Origin: Rufibacter sp. LB8
GTDB lineage: Bacteria; Bacteroidota; Bacteroidia; Cytophagales; Hymenobacteraceae
Reading direction: 5' to 3'
DNA: 64,000 nucleotides
Assembly: GCF_014876185.1 (NCBI RefSeq)
Contig: NZ_JADALJ010000001.1
Location: 2,585,501-2,649,500, forward strand
Position 1 is the first letter of the stretch, and every line of letters starts with the position of its first letter. Positions 16,495-25,816 of the stretch are shown here, piece after piece. Made by a program: the position numbers and the translations under genes. The notes under the pieces were generated by a model. That model had not been told where the DNA came from, made no database searches, and saw only the letters and a program-made list of their open reading frames with translations.

Positions 16495-17241
16495 ATGACG
16501 GAGCGGAAGAAAGGTGCGAACGCCGGAGTGGTGACCAAGGAAATGCCGGGGATTGGCTTGGTGTATTTTGTGCCCAGCGGCACAGCTAAGTACGTGCGCA
16601 TCAGCCTGAAACCAGGCCAGGGCATACGCGTGACTTTGCCCAAAAGAGCCACCCTGGCCCAGGCCGAGGCCTTTGTGCAGGAGAAATCTGCCTGGATCAA
16701 AAAGCACCTGGCTACCCAACAGCAGGAGCAGCAGAAAAAAACGGTCTTCACGCCAGACGCGCCCTACCACACCAGGTTTCACCAAATTCATCTGCAGGCC
16801 CACGCGCCCTTGCAACTCAAAAGCCGGTTGCGTGGCCAGGAGGTACACATTTTCTACCCAGAGCAGACCGGCTGGGAACACCCCGAAGTACAGGAATACT
16901 TCAAAACCACTGTGGAGAAAGTGTACCGTTTGGAGGCACGCCAGTATTTGCCCGGCCGCGTGGCGTATTGGGCAGAGCAGTTCGGGTTTAGTTACCAGCA
17001 GGTGACCATCAAGAATGCCAAGACGCGCTGGGGAAGCTGTTCGCACACCAACAACATTAACCTGAACCTGCACCTCATGCGTCTCCCCGCCCACCTCTGC
17101 GACTACGTGATTCTGCATGAGCTGGCCCACACCGTGGAGAAAAACCACGGCCCGCGCTTCTGGGCGCTGCTGGACAAAATCAGCGGCAACGCCCGTGGTC
17201 TGGACAAAGAACTGAAAGCCTTCAGGTTGCAGGTTTATTAG
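16495..17241 (+). CDS. YgjP-like M48-type metallopeptidase (DUF45)
   Basis: A 248-aa protein starting MTERKKG. The zinc motif is complete: RWGSCSHTNNINLNLHLMRLP, then VILHELAHTVEKNHGPRFWALLD, with HELAH and the third His in NHGPRFW. The length matches the family (230-250 aa). It has no signal peptide and so acts in the cytoplasm. Six codons further upstream are open, but the TAnnTTTG box at 16481 overlaps them. Substrates of YgjP-like proteins are not well defined. Confidence 0.88.
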   Translation: MTERKKGANAGVVTKEMPGIGLVYFVPSGTAKYVRISLKPGQGIRVTLPKRATLAQAEAFVQEKSAWIKKHLATQQQEQQKKTVFTPDAPYHTRFHQIHLQAHAPLQLKSRLRGQEVHIFYPEQTGWEHPEVQEYFKTTVEKVYRLEARQYLPGRVAYWAEQFGFSYQQVTIKNAKTRWGSCSHTNNINLNLHLMRLPAHLCDYVILHELAHTVEKNHGPRFWALLDKISGNARGLDKELKAFRLQVY

Positions 17242-17246
17242 CAAGC

Positions 17247-17294
17247 ACTCCCGTTTTGGGGCTCATTTCTAGAAATGAGCCCCAAAACGGGAGT
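17247..17294. repeat. Family A palindrome, perfect 48-bp copy
   Basis: An uninterrupted palindrome centred on TTTCTAGAAA with arms ACTCCCGTTTTGG + GGCTCATTT. It lies 5 bp after the YgjP-like gene. Confidence 0.92.
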
Positions 17295-17476
17295 GTAATT
17301 CGCTAATAATTGATTAAGAGCATGTTTAAATTTGTCTTTTGCGCTGCAAAATGATATCAAAAGAACCTGACTTCACCATTTCTTCTCACCATAGCGCTGC
17401 TATGCTACTCAAAAATGGCTTCGCCAGAACCTTTCGCTACCATCTTTCGCCTGCAAAATCAAAATTTAACCAAGCT

Positions 17477-17827
17477 CTAAGCGGCCAGTTTGCCTTCCAG
17501 GGAGGTCAATAAGCTCAGGAATTTCTCTGACAGGGCTTCAATGATGGAAAGGCCGGCGTGTGCTTCTTCTATCTTGCCGCGGTTGTATAAGGCAAAGAGA
17601 CTCTCTGCCGCAGTGCTCAACTGTTGCTGCACCTGGCGCAACTCCAGCATGTTGGGCTCAGAACGGTATTTGGATAGGCCCACGGCGTTGAACCAAGCGT
17701 TGATGGGACCTTGGCTGGAGAAAAAATCAGCATCATACGTACCACCGTACAGCACAGAGCGCACCTTAGACTTAAACAGAATATGTTTAATCCGTAACTG
17801 CTGAAAATCTACTTGTGCTTGGTTCAT
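17477..17827 (-). CDS. CZB-like small protein with degenerate zinc ligands
   Basis: A 116-aa helical protein that fits the outline of the chemoreceptor zinc-binding (CZB) domain: RIKHILFKSKVRSVLYGG (first ligand His kept), a GPINAWFN segment where the domain normally has Cys-x-x-x-x-Trp, and a C-terminal helix rich in Leu/Ser. The Cys and the H-x-x-x-H pair expected in the middle are not seen (VQQQLSTAAES). It is 33 bp downstream of the PAS protein on the same strand. It may sense something other than zinc through the same fold. Family assignment is moderate. Confidence 0.55.
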   Translation of the reverse strand: MNQAQVDFQQLRIKHILFKSKVRSVLYGGTYDADFFSSQGPINAWFNAVGLSKYRSEPNMLELRQVQQQLSTAAESLFALYNRGKIEEAHAGLSIIEALSEKFLSLLTSLEGKLAA

Positions 17828-17860
17828 GGAAGCGAGACTTCTAGTAAGAAAGCCAATGGG

Positions 17861-19120
17861 TTACTTGGCACTTTGCAACTCCTCTAATTCTTTCCGCAAT
17901 TTTACCGTGTCTGAGACAATATACCCAAAGGTAATGATACCAGTCACTTTCTTATCTTCTACCAAAGGCAGATACGTGATGGTGAAGTAATGCTCCTGCA
18001 CGTTGCCGTCATCATACCAATCTGAGAAAAACGGAATCTCATAGGCAATGAACTGCTCTCCGGTGCTGTACACGTTGTCCAGAATCTGGATAAATCCTTG
18101 CTCCACCGCCTCTGGCAGCGCTTCAGCGGTGGTTTTGCCTACCAATTGCCGGTTAGGGAACAGGCGCTGGTACTGTGGGTTCACCAATTCAAACCGGTGT
18201 TCTGGGCCCTTGGTGATGTTGATGAGCGCCGGCACCTGCATGATCATCTGCTCCAGGGTCACGCGTCTGTCTTCGGCGCTCCGGAAGGCTTTCTGCACCT
18301 GGTCAGACAACGCTGACATCTGCTCATTGGATTCCAGCAGTTCCTGCACCATCTGCTTGGTGGCGTGTATGTCATTGGCGCTGCCCACCCGCATGATCAC
18401 GTTGCCCTGGTCATCACGCATGGGCATGCTGCGCATCAGGTGCCACCGGTAGTGGCCGTCTTTGGTTTTGATCCGCATTTCGGCCTGAAACTCAGTAGAT
18501 GCGTGAATGGCTTCTTTCTGGCGCTCCACCACTTTTCCCAGGTCTTCAGGGTGAATTACCTTGTGCCAGTTATCTCCCTGGAACTCTCCTGCAGAAAGTC
18601 CGGTGAAATCTAGCCAGCGCTGGTTCACGAAGGTGCAATGGCCGTTGGGCTCTGCGGTATGGATGAGCTGGGGCACGGTGTCTGTGAGGAACTTAAATTT
18701 CTCTTCGCTCTCCTTGCTTGCTTTTTTGGCCAGTTCCCGCTCAGTCACGTCTTTGGGGCTCTGGTAAAGGAATTTCACGTTGCCGGCCTGGTCCAGCACG
18801 GGGGTGTGGGCGGCTTCCCAATACCTTGTCTCAAACCCGCCACCCTCAGAGGCAGGCCTTTCTAAATCATACTTGAACACCTCTAGGTACACCACCTCTT
18901 TAGTGGCCTTGGCTTTCTCCACGCACTTGGCCACCGGATTGTCTTCAAACGCGACGGTTGGATCTACATACACCTCTTTGAGCCAATGCTTGCCCAGTAT
19001 TTCATCACGGTTGCGCATGGTGGTCTTGAGGTACATGTCTGTGGCGGCAAGTATCTCATAAGCAGGAGAGATTATGACAATGTTCTCAGGAACGTGATTA
19101 AAGTAGTCAAAAAAGTCCAT
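17861..19120 (-). CDS. PAS-domain protein with three PAS modules and no output domain
   Basis: A 419-aa cytoplasmic protein. PAS modules lie at about 8-130, 140-260 (FLTDTVPQLIHTAEPNGHCTFVNQRWLDFTGLS) and 290-410 (IMQVPALINITKGPEHRFELVN). The first two are followed by PAC-like stretches (FLYQSPKDVTERE; YRWHLMRSMPMRDDQGNV). A short coiled coil links them. No kinase, GGDEF or HTH follows, so the protein must pass its signal by contact, perhaps to the CZB-like protein or to a kinase elsewhere. It has a promoter at 19166-19195. Confidence 0.85.
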   Translation of the reverse strand: MDFFDYFNHVPENIVIISPAYEILAATDMYLKTTMRNRDEILGKHWLKEVYVDPTVAFEDNPVAKCVEKAKATKEVVYLEVFKYDLERPASEGGGFETRYWEAAHTPVLDQAGNVKFLYQSPKDVTERELAKKASKESEEKFKFLTDTVPQLIHTAEPNGHCTFVNQRWLDFTGLSAGEFQGDNWHKVIHPEDLGKVVERQKEAIHASTEFQAEMRIKTKDGHYRWHLMRSMPMRDDQGNVIMRVGSANDIHATKQMVQELLESNEQMSALSDQVQKAFRSAEDRRVTLEQMIMQVPALINITKGPEHRFELVNPQYQRLFPNRQLVGKTTAEALPEAVEQGFIQILDNVYSTGEQFIAYEIPFFSDWYDDGNVQEHYFTITYLPLVEDKKVTGIITFGYIVSDTVKLRKELEELQSAK

Positions 19121-19165
19121 AGGGGTCTGGTCTCTAACTGAAAGAAGTAACCGAACAGGTTGCTA

Positions 19166-19195
19166 CAAAGTTAGCACCATTTAGACTCAAAGCAA
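19166..19195 (-). promoter_or_regulatory. Promoter of the PAS/CZB-like operon
   Basis: On the minus strand: TTG (19195-19193), 19 nt, TAACTTTG (19173-19166). The predicted leader is about 40 nt. Confidence 0.65.
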
Positions 19196-19286
19196 CTTGT
19201 CTGCTTCTTGCGCGCACACTACGTCGCTTCTAAAAAACGAGCCACAGTGCCGCCTATACAATCATTGAAGCCCCAGCCATGGCATG

Positions 19287-19328
19287 CCCATTTTTGGGCT
19301 CATTTCTGGAAATGAGCCCCAAAACGGG
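19287..19328. repeat. Family A palindrome
   Basis: Arms CCCATTTTTGGGCTCATTT and AAATGAGCCCCAAAACGGG, loop CTGG, one or two mismatches. Confidence 0.88.
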
Positions 19329-19337
19329 AAAATAAAG

Positions 19338-19366
19338 AAAGGCAGCGGAAATATTCCGCTGCCTTT
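19338..19366. terminator. Bidirectional terminator after the efflux operon
   Basis: 13-bp perfect stem AAAGGCAGCGGAA with a 3-nt loop, flanked by A and T tracts. It lies 35 bp after the ACP-like gene. Confidence 0.8.
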
Positions 19367-19400
19367 CCAGGTCAAAATGAGTAATGTATAATAAAGGTGC

Positions 19401-19661
19401 TTAGCTCGCTTGGCGCAGCGTGGTCTGGGTAGACACATAGCTCACAAAATCACCCACCGTGTGGAGAGGCACCTCATCTGGAATCACAATCTTGAAACTC
19501 TTTTCCAGTTCCAGAATGATGTCCACCACGTCTACGGTGTCAAACCCAAACTCTTTGCTCAGGTTAGAAGTCACCCGCAGGCGCGACGGCTTGATCTCCT
19601 TGGTTTTGCTGATAATTTTCACCACCTCATGGGCAATGGAGGGTATTTGCGCAGTAATCAT
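19401..19661 (-). CDS. Acyl-carrier-protein-like protein with Thr in place of the phosphopantetheine Ser
   Basis: An 86-aa four-helix protein. GFDTVDVVDIILELEKSFKIVIPDE aligns with the ACP region GxDSLDxVELVxxLEExFxxxIPDE, and TVGDFVSYV matches the last helix. The attachment residue Ser of DSL is Thr here (DTV). Thr is not known as a normal acceptor of 4'-phosphopantetheine, so the protein may not be charged. The start at MITAQIPS is chosen because upstream residues overlap the RND gene. It begins 11 bp after the RND stop and is the last gene of the efflux operon. Confidence 0.8.
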   Translation of the reverse strand: MITAQIPSIAHEVVKIISKTKEIKPSRLRVTSNLSKEFGFDTVDVVDIILELEKSFKIVIPDEVPLHTVGDFVSYVSTQTTLRQAS

Positions 19662-19671
19662 ATGGGTAAGA

Positions 19672-22600
19672 CTAAAATTCCAATGTCCAGTTCTCTTTCT
19701 CCTCGTCATTCTCTTGCGTCTTCGGCTGGTTCTTCCGGTTCGGCAACACCCTGTCTTTGATTTTCTCATTGATCAGGTACATCATGGGTACTACCAACAA
19801 GGTCAGGAACGTGGCAAAGCTCAACCCGAAGATGATGGTCCAGGCCAAGGGGCCCCAGAACGTCACGTTTTCGCCGCCCAAGAAGAAGTGCGGGTCAAAC
19901 TCGGAGAAGAGCGTGAAGAAGTTGATGTTCAACCCAATGGCCAGCGGTATCAAGCCCAAGATAGCGGCGGTGGCCGTCAGGATCACGGGGTTCAGTCGGG
20001 TTTTGCCCGCCATCACAATCGCTTCCTTCAGTTCCAGGCCCTGGGCCCGCAGCACATCTGTGAATTCTACCAGCAAAATGCCGTTCTTCACCACAATTCC
20101 TGCCAGGGCAATGATCCCAATTCCGGTCATCACTACTGACATGTCCATATTAAAGACAGAGAACCCAAGCAATACCCCTATCACCGAGAAGATAATTTCT
20201 GATAAAATTATCAACGGCTTGGAAACCGAGTTGAACTGCGCCACTAAGATCAAGAAAATCAACCCGATAGCACCTAAACCGGCCATTGCTAAAAAGTCCA
20301 TGGTTTCCTGCTGATCTTCCTGCTCGCCGCCCATTCTGATCTCGTAACCCTCAGGCGCCTTGAACCTGGTGAGCGCAGTCTGGATGTTGGCCACCACTTC
20401 ATTGTTGTTATAGCCGCCCAGCACGTTAGAGGAAAGCGTGATTACCCGCTTCAGGTTTTTGCGCTTAATGCCGCCGTAGGTGGTGGAGTATTTCACGTTG
20501 GCTACCGCCGAAATGGGCACCTGCCGCACCGCGCCACTAGCGTCTCTGAAAGTGAGCACCATGTTCTGCAACTGGTCAATGTTCTTGCGGTACAGTTCGG
20601 CGTAGCGCACTTGTATGGGGTATTCTTCTTCGTCTTTCTTGAACTTGGAAGCCTCTGCCCCAAAAATGGCCGTCCTGATTTCCATGCCAATCTGGGCGGT
20701 GCTCAGGCCTTCGCGGTTGGCGCGCACGCGGTCAATTTCTATGGTGATCTCGGGGTTCTGGTCCTGCAAATCTGAGCGCAAGTCTTCAATACCGGCAATC
20801 TGGGCAGAGTCAATGTAGCGTTCCACTTGTTTGGAGAGTTGGATCAGGCCTTCAAAGTCTTCGCCGGCTACTTCCACCAGAATGGGCTTGCCCACCGGCG
20901 GACCGTTCTGCTCTTTCTCCACGGTGATCTCCGCGCCCGGAATTCCCTTCACCGCTTCGCGTATGTCATCTAAGTATGTCTGGGTCTTCAAGCCCGACTC
21001 GCGGTATTGGTATTCCACAAACGCCACCGTTACTTTGCCTTTGTTAGACTCGGCCTGTAAACTTGGCGCGGTGGGGTCACCGGCACCAATGGCCACGTTT
21101 GAAATCACAGACTCCACGTTGGGGTTGTTGGGACCGATTACTTTGTGCACGCGGCGCTCCACCAACTTAGTTACTGAATCTGTCACCGATTGGTCTGTAC
21201 CCACTGGCATGCTAATGTACGTGTACACAAAATTAGGATCGCCCTCAGGGAAGAACACCACTTTAGGCGACCGGATGGCCGTTACAATGAAGGACGCAAA
21301 CAAGAGCCCCACCACAAACAACACCACCCAGATAGGCCGCAAGCCCACCAACATCCAGCGCAGCAAACGTTCATACCGGTTCATGAAGGCCGGCAAAATG
21401 CTAGACTGGAATTTATTGATCCAGCCCGTGAACACGTATTTGTTCAGCGCCACGAAGATCATGATCACCACCACCAGATTGCCCAAGCCCATAGAGCCAG
21501 CAACATAAAATATCAAGGCCAGCGCACCCATAATACCCATGGCAAGCAAGAAGGTCTTCCGCTCTTTGCGGGGGTCTTTGGCCTCTCCGCGGTCCATGAA
21601 AGACACCGCAAACACCGGGTTCATGACAAACGCCACAATCAAAGACGCCATCAAGGTCAAGATCAAGGTGACGGGCAGATAGAACATGAATTCGCCTATA
21701 ATACCCGGCCAGAACAGCAGTGGCGTGAACGGCGCCACGGTGGTCAAGGTACCAGCCAATACTGGGATGAACACCTCACCGGCGGCAGCTTTCGCCGATT
21801 TAAAGATGTTCCAGTGCGTTTGGTGCAGAATGCGGTGCGTGTTCTCAATCACCACAATGGCATCATCTACCACAATACCCAGCGCCAGCAGGAATGCGAA
21901 CAGCACGATCATGTTCAAGGAAAAACTAAACCCGAACAAAGCGCCCAGCATAGGCATGAACAGGAACGCCAGGAACATGGAGATAGGCACACTTAAGCCC
22001 ACAAACAAGGCGTTGGTGGTACCCATGAAGAACATCAGAATCAAGGTCACTAATATGAAACCGATGATGATGGTGTTGATCAGGTCATTCAATGTGTGGC
22101 GAGTGGTAGTAGACTGGTCACCGGTCACCGTCACTTTCAGGTCGGTGGGCAACTGGGTGCCTTGCATTTCTTTGATGATGGCGTTGATCTTGTCCGAGGC
22201 CTCAATCAGGTTCTGGCCGCTACGTTTCACTACGTTAAGCGTGATCACGGGCTCATTGTCCAGGCGGGCGAAGCTTTCGCGTTCCTCAAACGTGTCTTTC
22301 ACCTCGGCAATGTCTCTGAGGTAGATGTTACCGCCGGTCAACGACTTGATCACAATATCGCCAATGGCGGTGGGGTCAGTGTACTGGCCCACCACGCGCA
22401 CGGCGCGTTTCATGTCGCCCACGGGCACGGTGCCACCGGAAAGGGTTAAGTTCTCTGAGCCAATGGCCCGCTGAATGTCTGAAAACGTGATTTTGGCGGC
22501 CTGCATCTTGTACATGTCCACGTTTACCTGCACTTCCTGCTCCAATGCGCCCACAATGTCCACGCGGCTAATCTCGGGCAAGCCTTCAAAGCGGTCCTGC

Positions 22601-23109
22601 AAATCTTCGGCAAACTTCTTCAAACGCTCAGCGCTGAAATTACCCGAAAGGTTCACGTACATGATGGGCATCTCAGAGAAGCTCACCTCCTGCACGTTGG
22701 GCGCCTGCGGAAGATCCGTTGGCAGGTCGGTTTTGGCTTTGTCCACGGCGTCTTTCACGCGCTGCTTGCCCACTTCCACGTCCACGTCGGTGTCAAACTC
22801 CACGTTGATCATGGCAAAGTCCTGCATGGAGGTAGAGGTCACTTTCTTGACTCCGCTCAATGACTTGATCTGCTTCTCAATGGGCCGCGTGACCAGGTTC
22901 TCCATGTCAGACGGAGACGTACCGGGGTACACCGTGGTCACAATCATGGTAGGGATCACAATGTCTGGGAAGTTCTCTTTCTGCAGCTTTAAGTAGGCCA
23001 TGATGCCCGCCAGCGCAATAATGAACGTGATTACGTAAATACTGGTGCGGTTGTCAATAGACCAACTGGTGGGCTTGAAATCCTTGATGTTATGTTCTGA
23101 TTGTTCCAT
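19672..23109 (-). CDS. RND efflux pump inner-membrane permease (AcrB-like)
   Basis: A 1145-aa protein, slightly longer than usual (about 1030-1050), the excess being a charged loop (MDRGEAKDPRKERKTF) with extra hydrophobic segments near the middle and a C-terminal tail. It has the typical layout: TM1, periplasmic loop, TM2-6, second half with TM7, loop, TM8-12. The proton-relay Asp pair is present in LGIVVDDAIVVIENTHR, pointing to a drug/lipid HAE-type pump and not a heavy-metal one. It works with the adaptor and TolC proteins encoded upstream. A family A repeat separates it from the adaptor gene. Confidence 0.92.
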   Translation of the reverse strand: MEQSEHNIKDFKPTSWSIDNRTSIYVITFIIALAGIMAYLKLQKENFPDIVIPTMIVTTVYPGTSPSDMENLVTRPIEKQIKSLSGVKKVTSTSMQDFAMINVEFDTDVDVEVGKQRVKDAVDKAKTDLPTDLPQAPNVQEVSFSEMPIMYVNLSGNFSAERLKKFAEDLQDRFEGLPEISRVDIVGALEQEVQVNVDMYKMQAAKITFSDIQRAIGSENLTLSGGTVPVGDMKRAVRVVGQYTDPTAIGDIVIKSLTGGNIYLRDIAEVKDTFEERESFARLDNEPVITLNVVKRSGQNLIEASDKINAIIKEMQGTQLPTDLKVTVTGDQSTTTRHTLNDLINTIIIGFILVTLILMFFMGTTNALFVGLSVPISMFLAFLFMPMLGALFGFSFSLNMIVLFAFLLALGIVVDDAIVVIENTHRILHQTHWNIFKSAKAAAGEVFIPVLAGTLTTVAPFTPLLFWPGIIGEFMFYLPVTLILTLMASLIVAFVMNPVFAVSFMDRGEAKDPRKERKTFLLAMGIMGALALIFYVAGSMGLGNLVVVIMIFVALNKYVFTGWINKFQSSILPAFMNRYERLLRWMLVGLRPIWVVLFVVGLLFASFIVTAIRSPKVVFFPEGDPNFVYTYISMPVGTDQSVTDSVTKLVERRVHKVIGPNNPNVESVISNVAIGAGDPTAPSLQAESNKGKVTVAFVEYQYRESGLKTQTYLDDIREAVKGIPGAEITVEKEQNGPPVGKPILVEVAGEDFEGLIQLSKQVERYIDSAQIAGIEDLRSDLQDQNPEITIEIDRVRANREGLSTAQIGMEIRTAIFGAEASKFKKDEEEYPIQVRYAELYRKNIDQLQNMVLTFRDASGAVRQVPISAVANVKYSTTYGGIKRKNLKRVITLSSNVLGGYNNNEVVANIQTALTRFKAPEGYEIRMGGEQEDQQETMDFLAMAGLGAIGLIFLILVAQFNSVSKPLIILSEIIFSVIGVLLGFSVFNMDMSVVMTGIGIIALAGIVVKNGILLVEFTDVLRAQGLELKEAIVMAGKTRLNPVILTATAAILGLIPLAIGLNINFFTLFSEFDPHFFLGGENVTFWGPLAWTIIFGLSFATFLTLLVVPMMYLINEKIKDRVLPNRKNQPKTQENDEEKENWTLEF

Positions 23110-23205
23110 TTTCTGGGATATTTTTAGACAGGCTGCCTTTAGATTTTTGTAAACCGATGCCAGATGCGCAGAACTCCTTTCGTTAGAAGTTGAGCAACGG
23201 TGGGT

Positions 23206-23251
23206 TTTCCGTTTTCGGGCTCATTTCTGGAAATGAGCCCGAAAACGGAAA
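23206..23251. repeat. Family A palindrome inside the efflux operon
   Basis: Perfect arms TTTCCGTTTTCGGGCTC + ATTT, loop CTGG, between the adaptor and permease genes. Confidence 0.92.
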
Positions 23252-23279
23252 TCAAAGGTTAGTCTGCCGCTTTCACTAT

Positions 23280-24413
23280 TTAGAAAGAAATGGGTTGGCC
23301 TTCATTGAGGTTCTGCACGCCCGCCGAGATAAGCACATCATTGGCGTTGAGGCCGGTCAGGATTTCCATTTTACCGTTGTAGGAGGAGCCCACCGTGATG
23401 TTGCGCTTGGCGGCCACTTTCTGGTTGCCCTTCTGTTCCACCACGTACACAAAATTGCCCTGCTCGTCTTTCTGCACCAGGTTCACCGGCAACACCAGCG
23501 CGTTTTCTTTGGCGTAATCCTGAATGCGCACCACCGCCACCATGTTAGGCCTTAGGTTCACTTTGCCTTTCTCAGAGTCTTTCACGTTCAGTTCCACGGT
23601 GAAGGCCCGCGTGCTGGGGTTGATGTTAGAACCTATCACGCGCACGGTGGTAGCAATCTCTTTGTTGATGTCCGGGAACAAGACCAGGGCTTCGTCTCCT
23701 TTGGAGATTTTGCTGGCGTAAGCCTCAGAAACTTCGGCCACAATCTTGCCGCTGCTGGCGTTTACAATCCTGATGATGCCCACGCCCGGGTTCACCGCCT
23801 CACCTGAGTTCGGAATCACTTCGTCCACTTCCCCAGAAATTGGGGCCGTGATGGAGTACTGGGCTCTGGTCTGGCGCATGGCGGCAATCTGGCGTTCCAG
23901 GCTTTCCACGTTGTTTTTGGCTTGCAGAAACTGGATTTCGGTGCCTATTTTCTGGTCCCAGAGGTTTTTCTGTTTCTGGTACACGGTGCGCGCCAAATCT
24001 AAGTTAGGCCGAAGGGCGGCAATCTGCTGATCCAGCACGCTGGCGTCTATGGTGGCCAATACCTGGCCTTTGCTCACGCGGGCGCCGCGGTCCACGCGCA
24101 CGCTGGTCAACACGCCCGGCACCTTGGCGCTCACCATCACGTTCTGGTCAAAGTCAACCTTGCCCTGCACCTCCAGGTAATGCCGAAAGGTTTCGGGTTG
24201 CACGGTGATGACAGACACCGGAACGGCCGCGGCTTGCTGCGTGGCTCCGCCTTTGCCTTCTTTTTTCAGATCACTCTCCAGGGTGGCAATCTGGGTGTTG
24301 AGTTCGGCCTGTTGCTTTTTGAGTTCGGCTAATTGGGTTTCTTTGTCTGCTGGTTGGCTGCACGCCGCTACCAGGGTCATGGCTATAAAAGAAGCGAGGA
24401 TGTGCTTTTTCAT
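23280..24413 (-). CDS. RND periplasmic adaptor lipoprotein
   Basis: A 377-aa membrane-fusion protein. The signal peptide ends in the lipobox VAACS. A coiled coil (ETQLAELKKQQAELNTQIATLESDL) precedes the lipoyl half GKVDFDQNVMVSAKVPGVLTSVRVDRGARVSKGQVLATID; a hairpin, the second half and beta-barrel follow (ITAPISGEVDEVIPNSGEAVNPG). The short coiled coil before the lipoyl domain is common in Bacteroidota adaptors. Encoded 36 bp after the TolC-like gene and 170 bp before the permease. Confidence 0.92.
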   Translation of the reverse strand: MKKHILASFIAMTLVAACSQPADKETQLAELKKQQAELNTQIATLESDLKKEGKGGATQQAAAVPVSVITVQPETFRHYLEVQGKVDFDQNVMVSAKVPGVLTSVRVDRGARVSKGQVLATIDASVLDQQIAALRPNLDLARTVYQKQKNLWDQKIGTEIQFLQAKNNVESLERQIAAMRQTRAQYSITAPISGEVDEVIPNSGEAVNPGVGIIRIVNASSGKIVAEVSEAYASKISKGDEALVLFPDINKEIATTVRVIGSNINPSTRAFTVELNVKDSEKGKVNLRPNMVAVVRIQDYAKENALVLPVNLVQKDEQGNFVYVVEQKGNQKVAAKRNITVGSSYNGKMEILTGLNANDVLISAGVQNLNEGQPISF

Positions 24414-24449
24414 GTAGGTTGGATATTATCTTTTTGAATCTGAAAGTAC

Positions 24450-25811
24450 TTATTGATTGAGCAGCGAACCGTTGGCCAGCCGCAGGTCTACCTGTGAGAT
24501 GATGAGGTCATACAAAGCGCTGAAATAGTTGGTCTCGGCTTCTTTCAGGGAGGTTTCGGCGTTCAGGACTTCAATGCTGGAACCCACGCCTTCGCGGTAT
24601 TTGATCTGAGCCACGCGCACTACCTCCTGGGCCAGGGCGCGGTTGCGTTCCTGGGCTTCAATCTGCACTTTGGCGTTGCGCAGGTTGGTGTTGGCCTGGG
24701 CCACTTGCAGGTCTATGGTGTTCTCCAGTTCTTTGGCGCCCACGTCAATTTTCTGCAGGGCTATTCTGCTTTGCTGAATCTGGTATTTCTTGGAGAAGCC
24801 GTCAAACACCGGCACCTGTATACCCAACCCCACCGTGGCAAACTGGAAGTAATTATCTGGGGTGAAGATGTCGCCCAGGTCATCACTGGCGGTGTTCACG
24901 CCGTAGCGCCCGGTCAGCACCAAGCGTGGCAAATACCCGGCGCGTTTGTTTTTGAGGTCCAGCGTGGCCAGTTGCTTGTTGACCTGCAGCAAGGAATACT
25001 CCACCCGGTTGCCGTAGTTGATCTGCTGGTTCTGCTCCTCTGCCATGACAATGGCCTCTTGTATGGTACCGGTGAGCGTGATGGCTTGCGCCTGCGGCAT
25101 GCCCATCTGGAACTTGAGCAGGTTGTAGCCCAACTCCTGCAGGTTCTTGAGTTTGGTGCGCTCGGTCTGCAGGTTGTTTCTAGTGACTTCCAGGCGGTCT
25201 ACGTCAATTTTCTCCACAAACCCGTTCTGGTTTAAAATGCGGGTTTCGCGGAGCATGGAATCTAACCGAACCAGGTTTTGGTACACCAGACCGGCGCGGG
25301 CGTCTGTGATGAGAATGGTGTAATAGGCACGCGTTACGGCATCTGCGGTTTGGATCTCCGTCTGCTGCAGGCTTTTCTCGCTCAGTTGCGTGTACACGCT
25401 GGCGGCTTTCAAACCCAGCAGGTAAGAACCGTCAAACAGCAACTGACTGCCGTTCAACGCTAGACTGTTAGAGTGACGTGTACCGAAGGGTGCAGCAATC
25501 ACGGCGCCCGGGGTAGGGTCACCCACGAAGGCCGCTGGTAAAAACACCCGCTGAATTGCTAGGTTGTTGCTATAATCCACGCCACCGGTTACTTGCGGCA
25601 AGCCAATGGCCCGCACTTCACCTACCCTGGCTTTGGCCGATTCTACATCTAGCTTGGCATTCTGCACGGCGGCTTTGTGGGCCAGCGCATATTGCACCGC
25701 CTGCTGCAACGTGAACGACTGCCCTTGCTGTGCCTGGGCGGGAGCCGATGCCAGGGTTAAAAACAGAAGCCAGACAACCCCAAGGCCGACCGCTTTATTC
25801 AACTTTTTCAT
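24450..25811 (-). CDS. TolC-family outer-membrane efflux protein
   Basis: A 453-aa protein with signal peptide (cleavage after SAPAQAQ) and two repeats of the OEP fold: FTLQQAVQYALAHKAAVQNAKLDVESAKARVGEVRA and the second half ending YREGVGSSIEVLNAETSLKEAETNYFSALYDLIISQVDLRLANG. These are the long alpha helices of TolC. It is the first structural gene of the TetR-led operon, 5 bp after the regulator. Confidence 0.92.
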   Translation of the reverse strand: MKKLNKAVGLGVVWLLFLTLASAPAQAQQGQSFTLQQAVQYALAHKAAVQNAKLDVESAKARVGEVRAIGLPQVTGGVDYSNNLAIQRVFLPAAFVGDPTPGAVIAAPFGTRHSNSLALNGSQLLFDGSYLLGLKAASVYTQLSEKSLQQTEIQTADAVTRAYYTILITDARAGLVYQNLVRLDSMLRETRILNQNGFVEKIDVDRLEVTRNNLQTERTKLKNLQELGYNLLKFQMGMPQAQAITLTGTIQEAIVMAEEQNQQINYGNRVEYSLLQVNKQLATLDLKNKRAGYLPRLVLTGRYGVNTASDDLGDIFTPDNYFQFATVGLGIQVPVFDGFSKKYQIQQSRIALQKIDVGAKELENTIDLQVAQANTNLRNAKVQIEAQERNRALAQEVVRVAQIKYREGVGSSIEVLNAETSLKEAETNYFSALYDLIISQVDLRLANGSLLNQ

Positions 25812-25816
25812 AGTAC

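Noticed and set aside
21190-21996. 268-codon plus-strand open frame
   Set aside because: Antisense to the RND permease; the translation is dominated by His, Gln and Arg, typical of a shadow frame.
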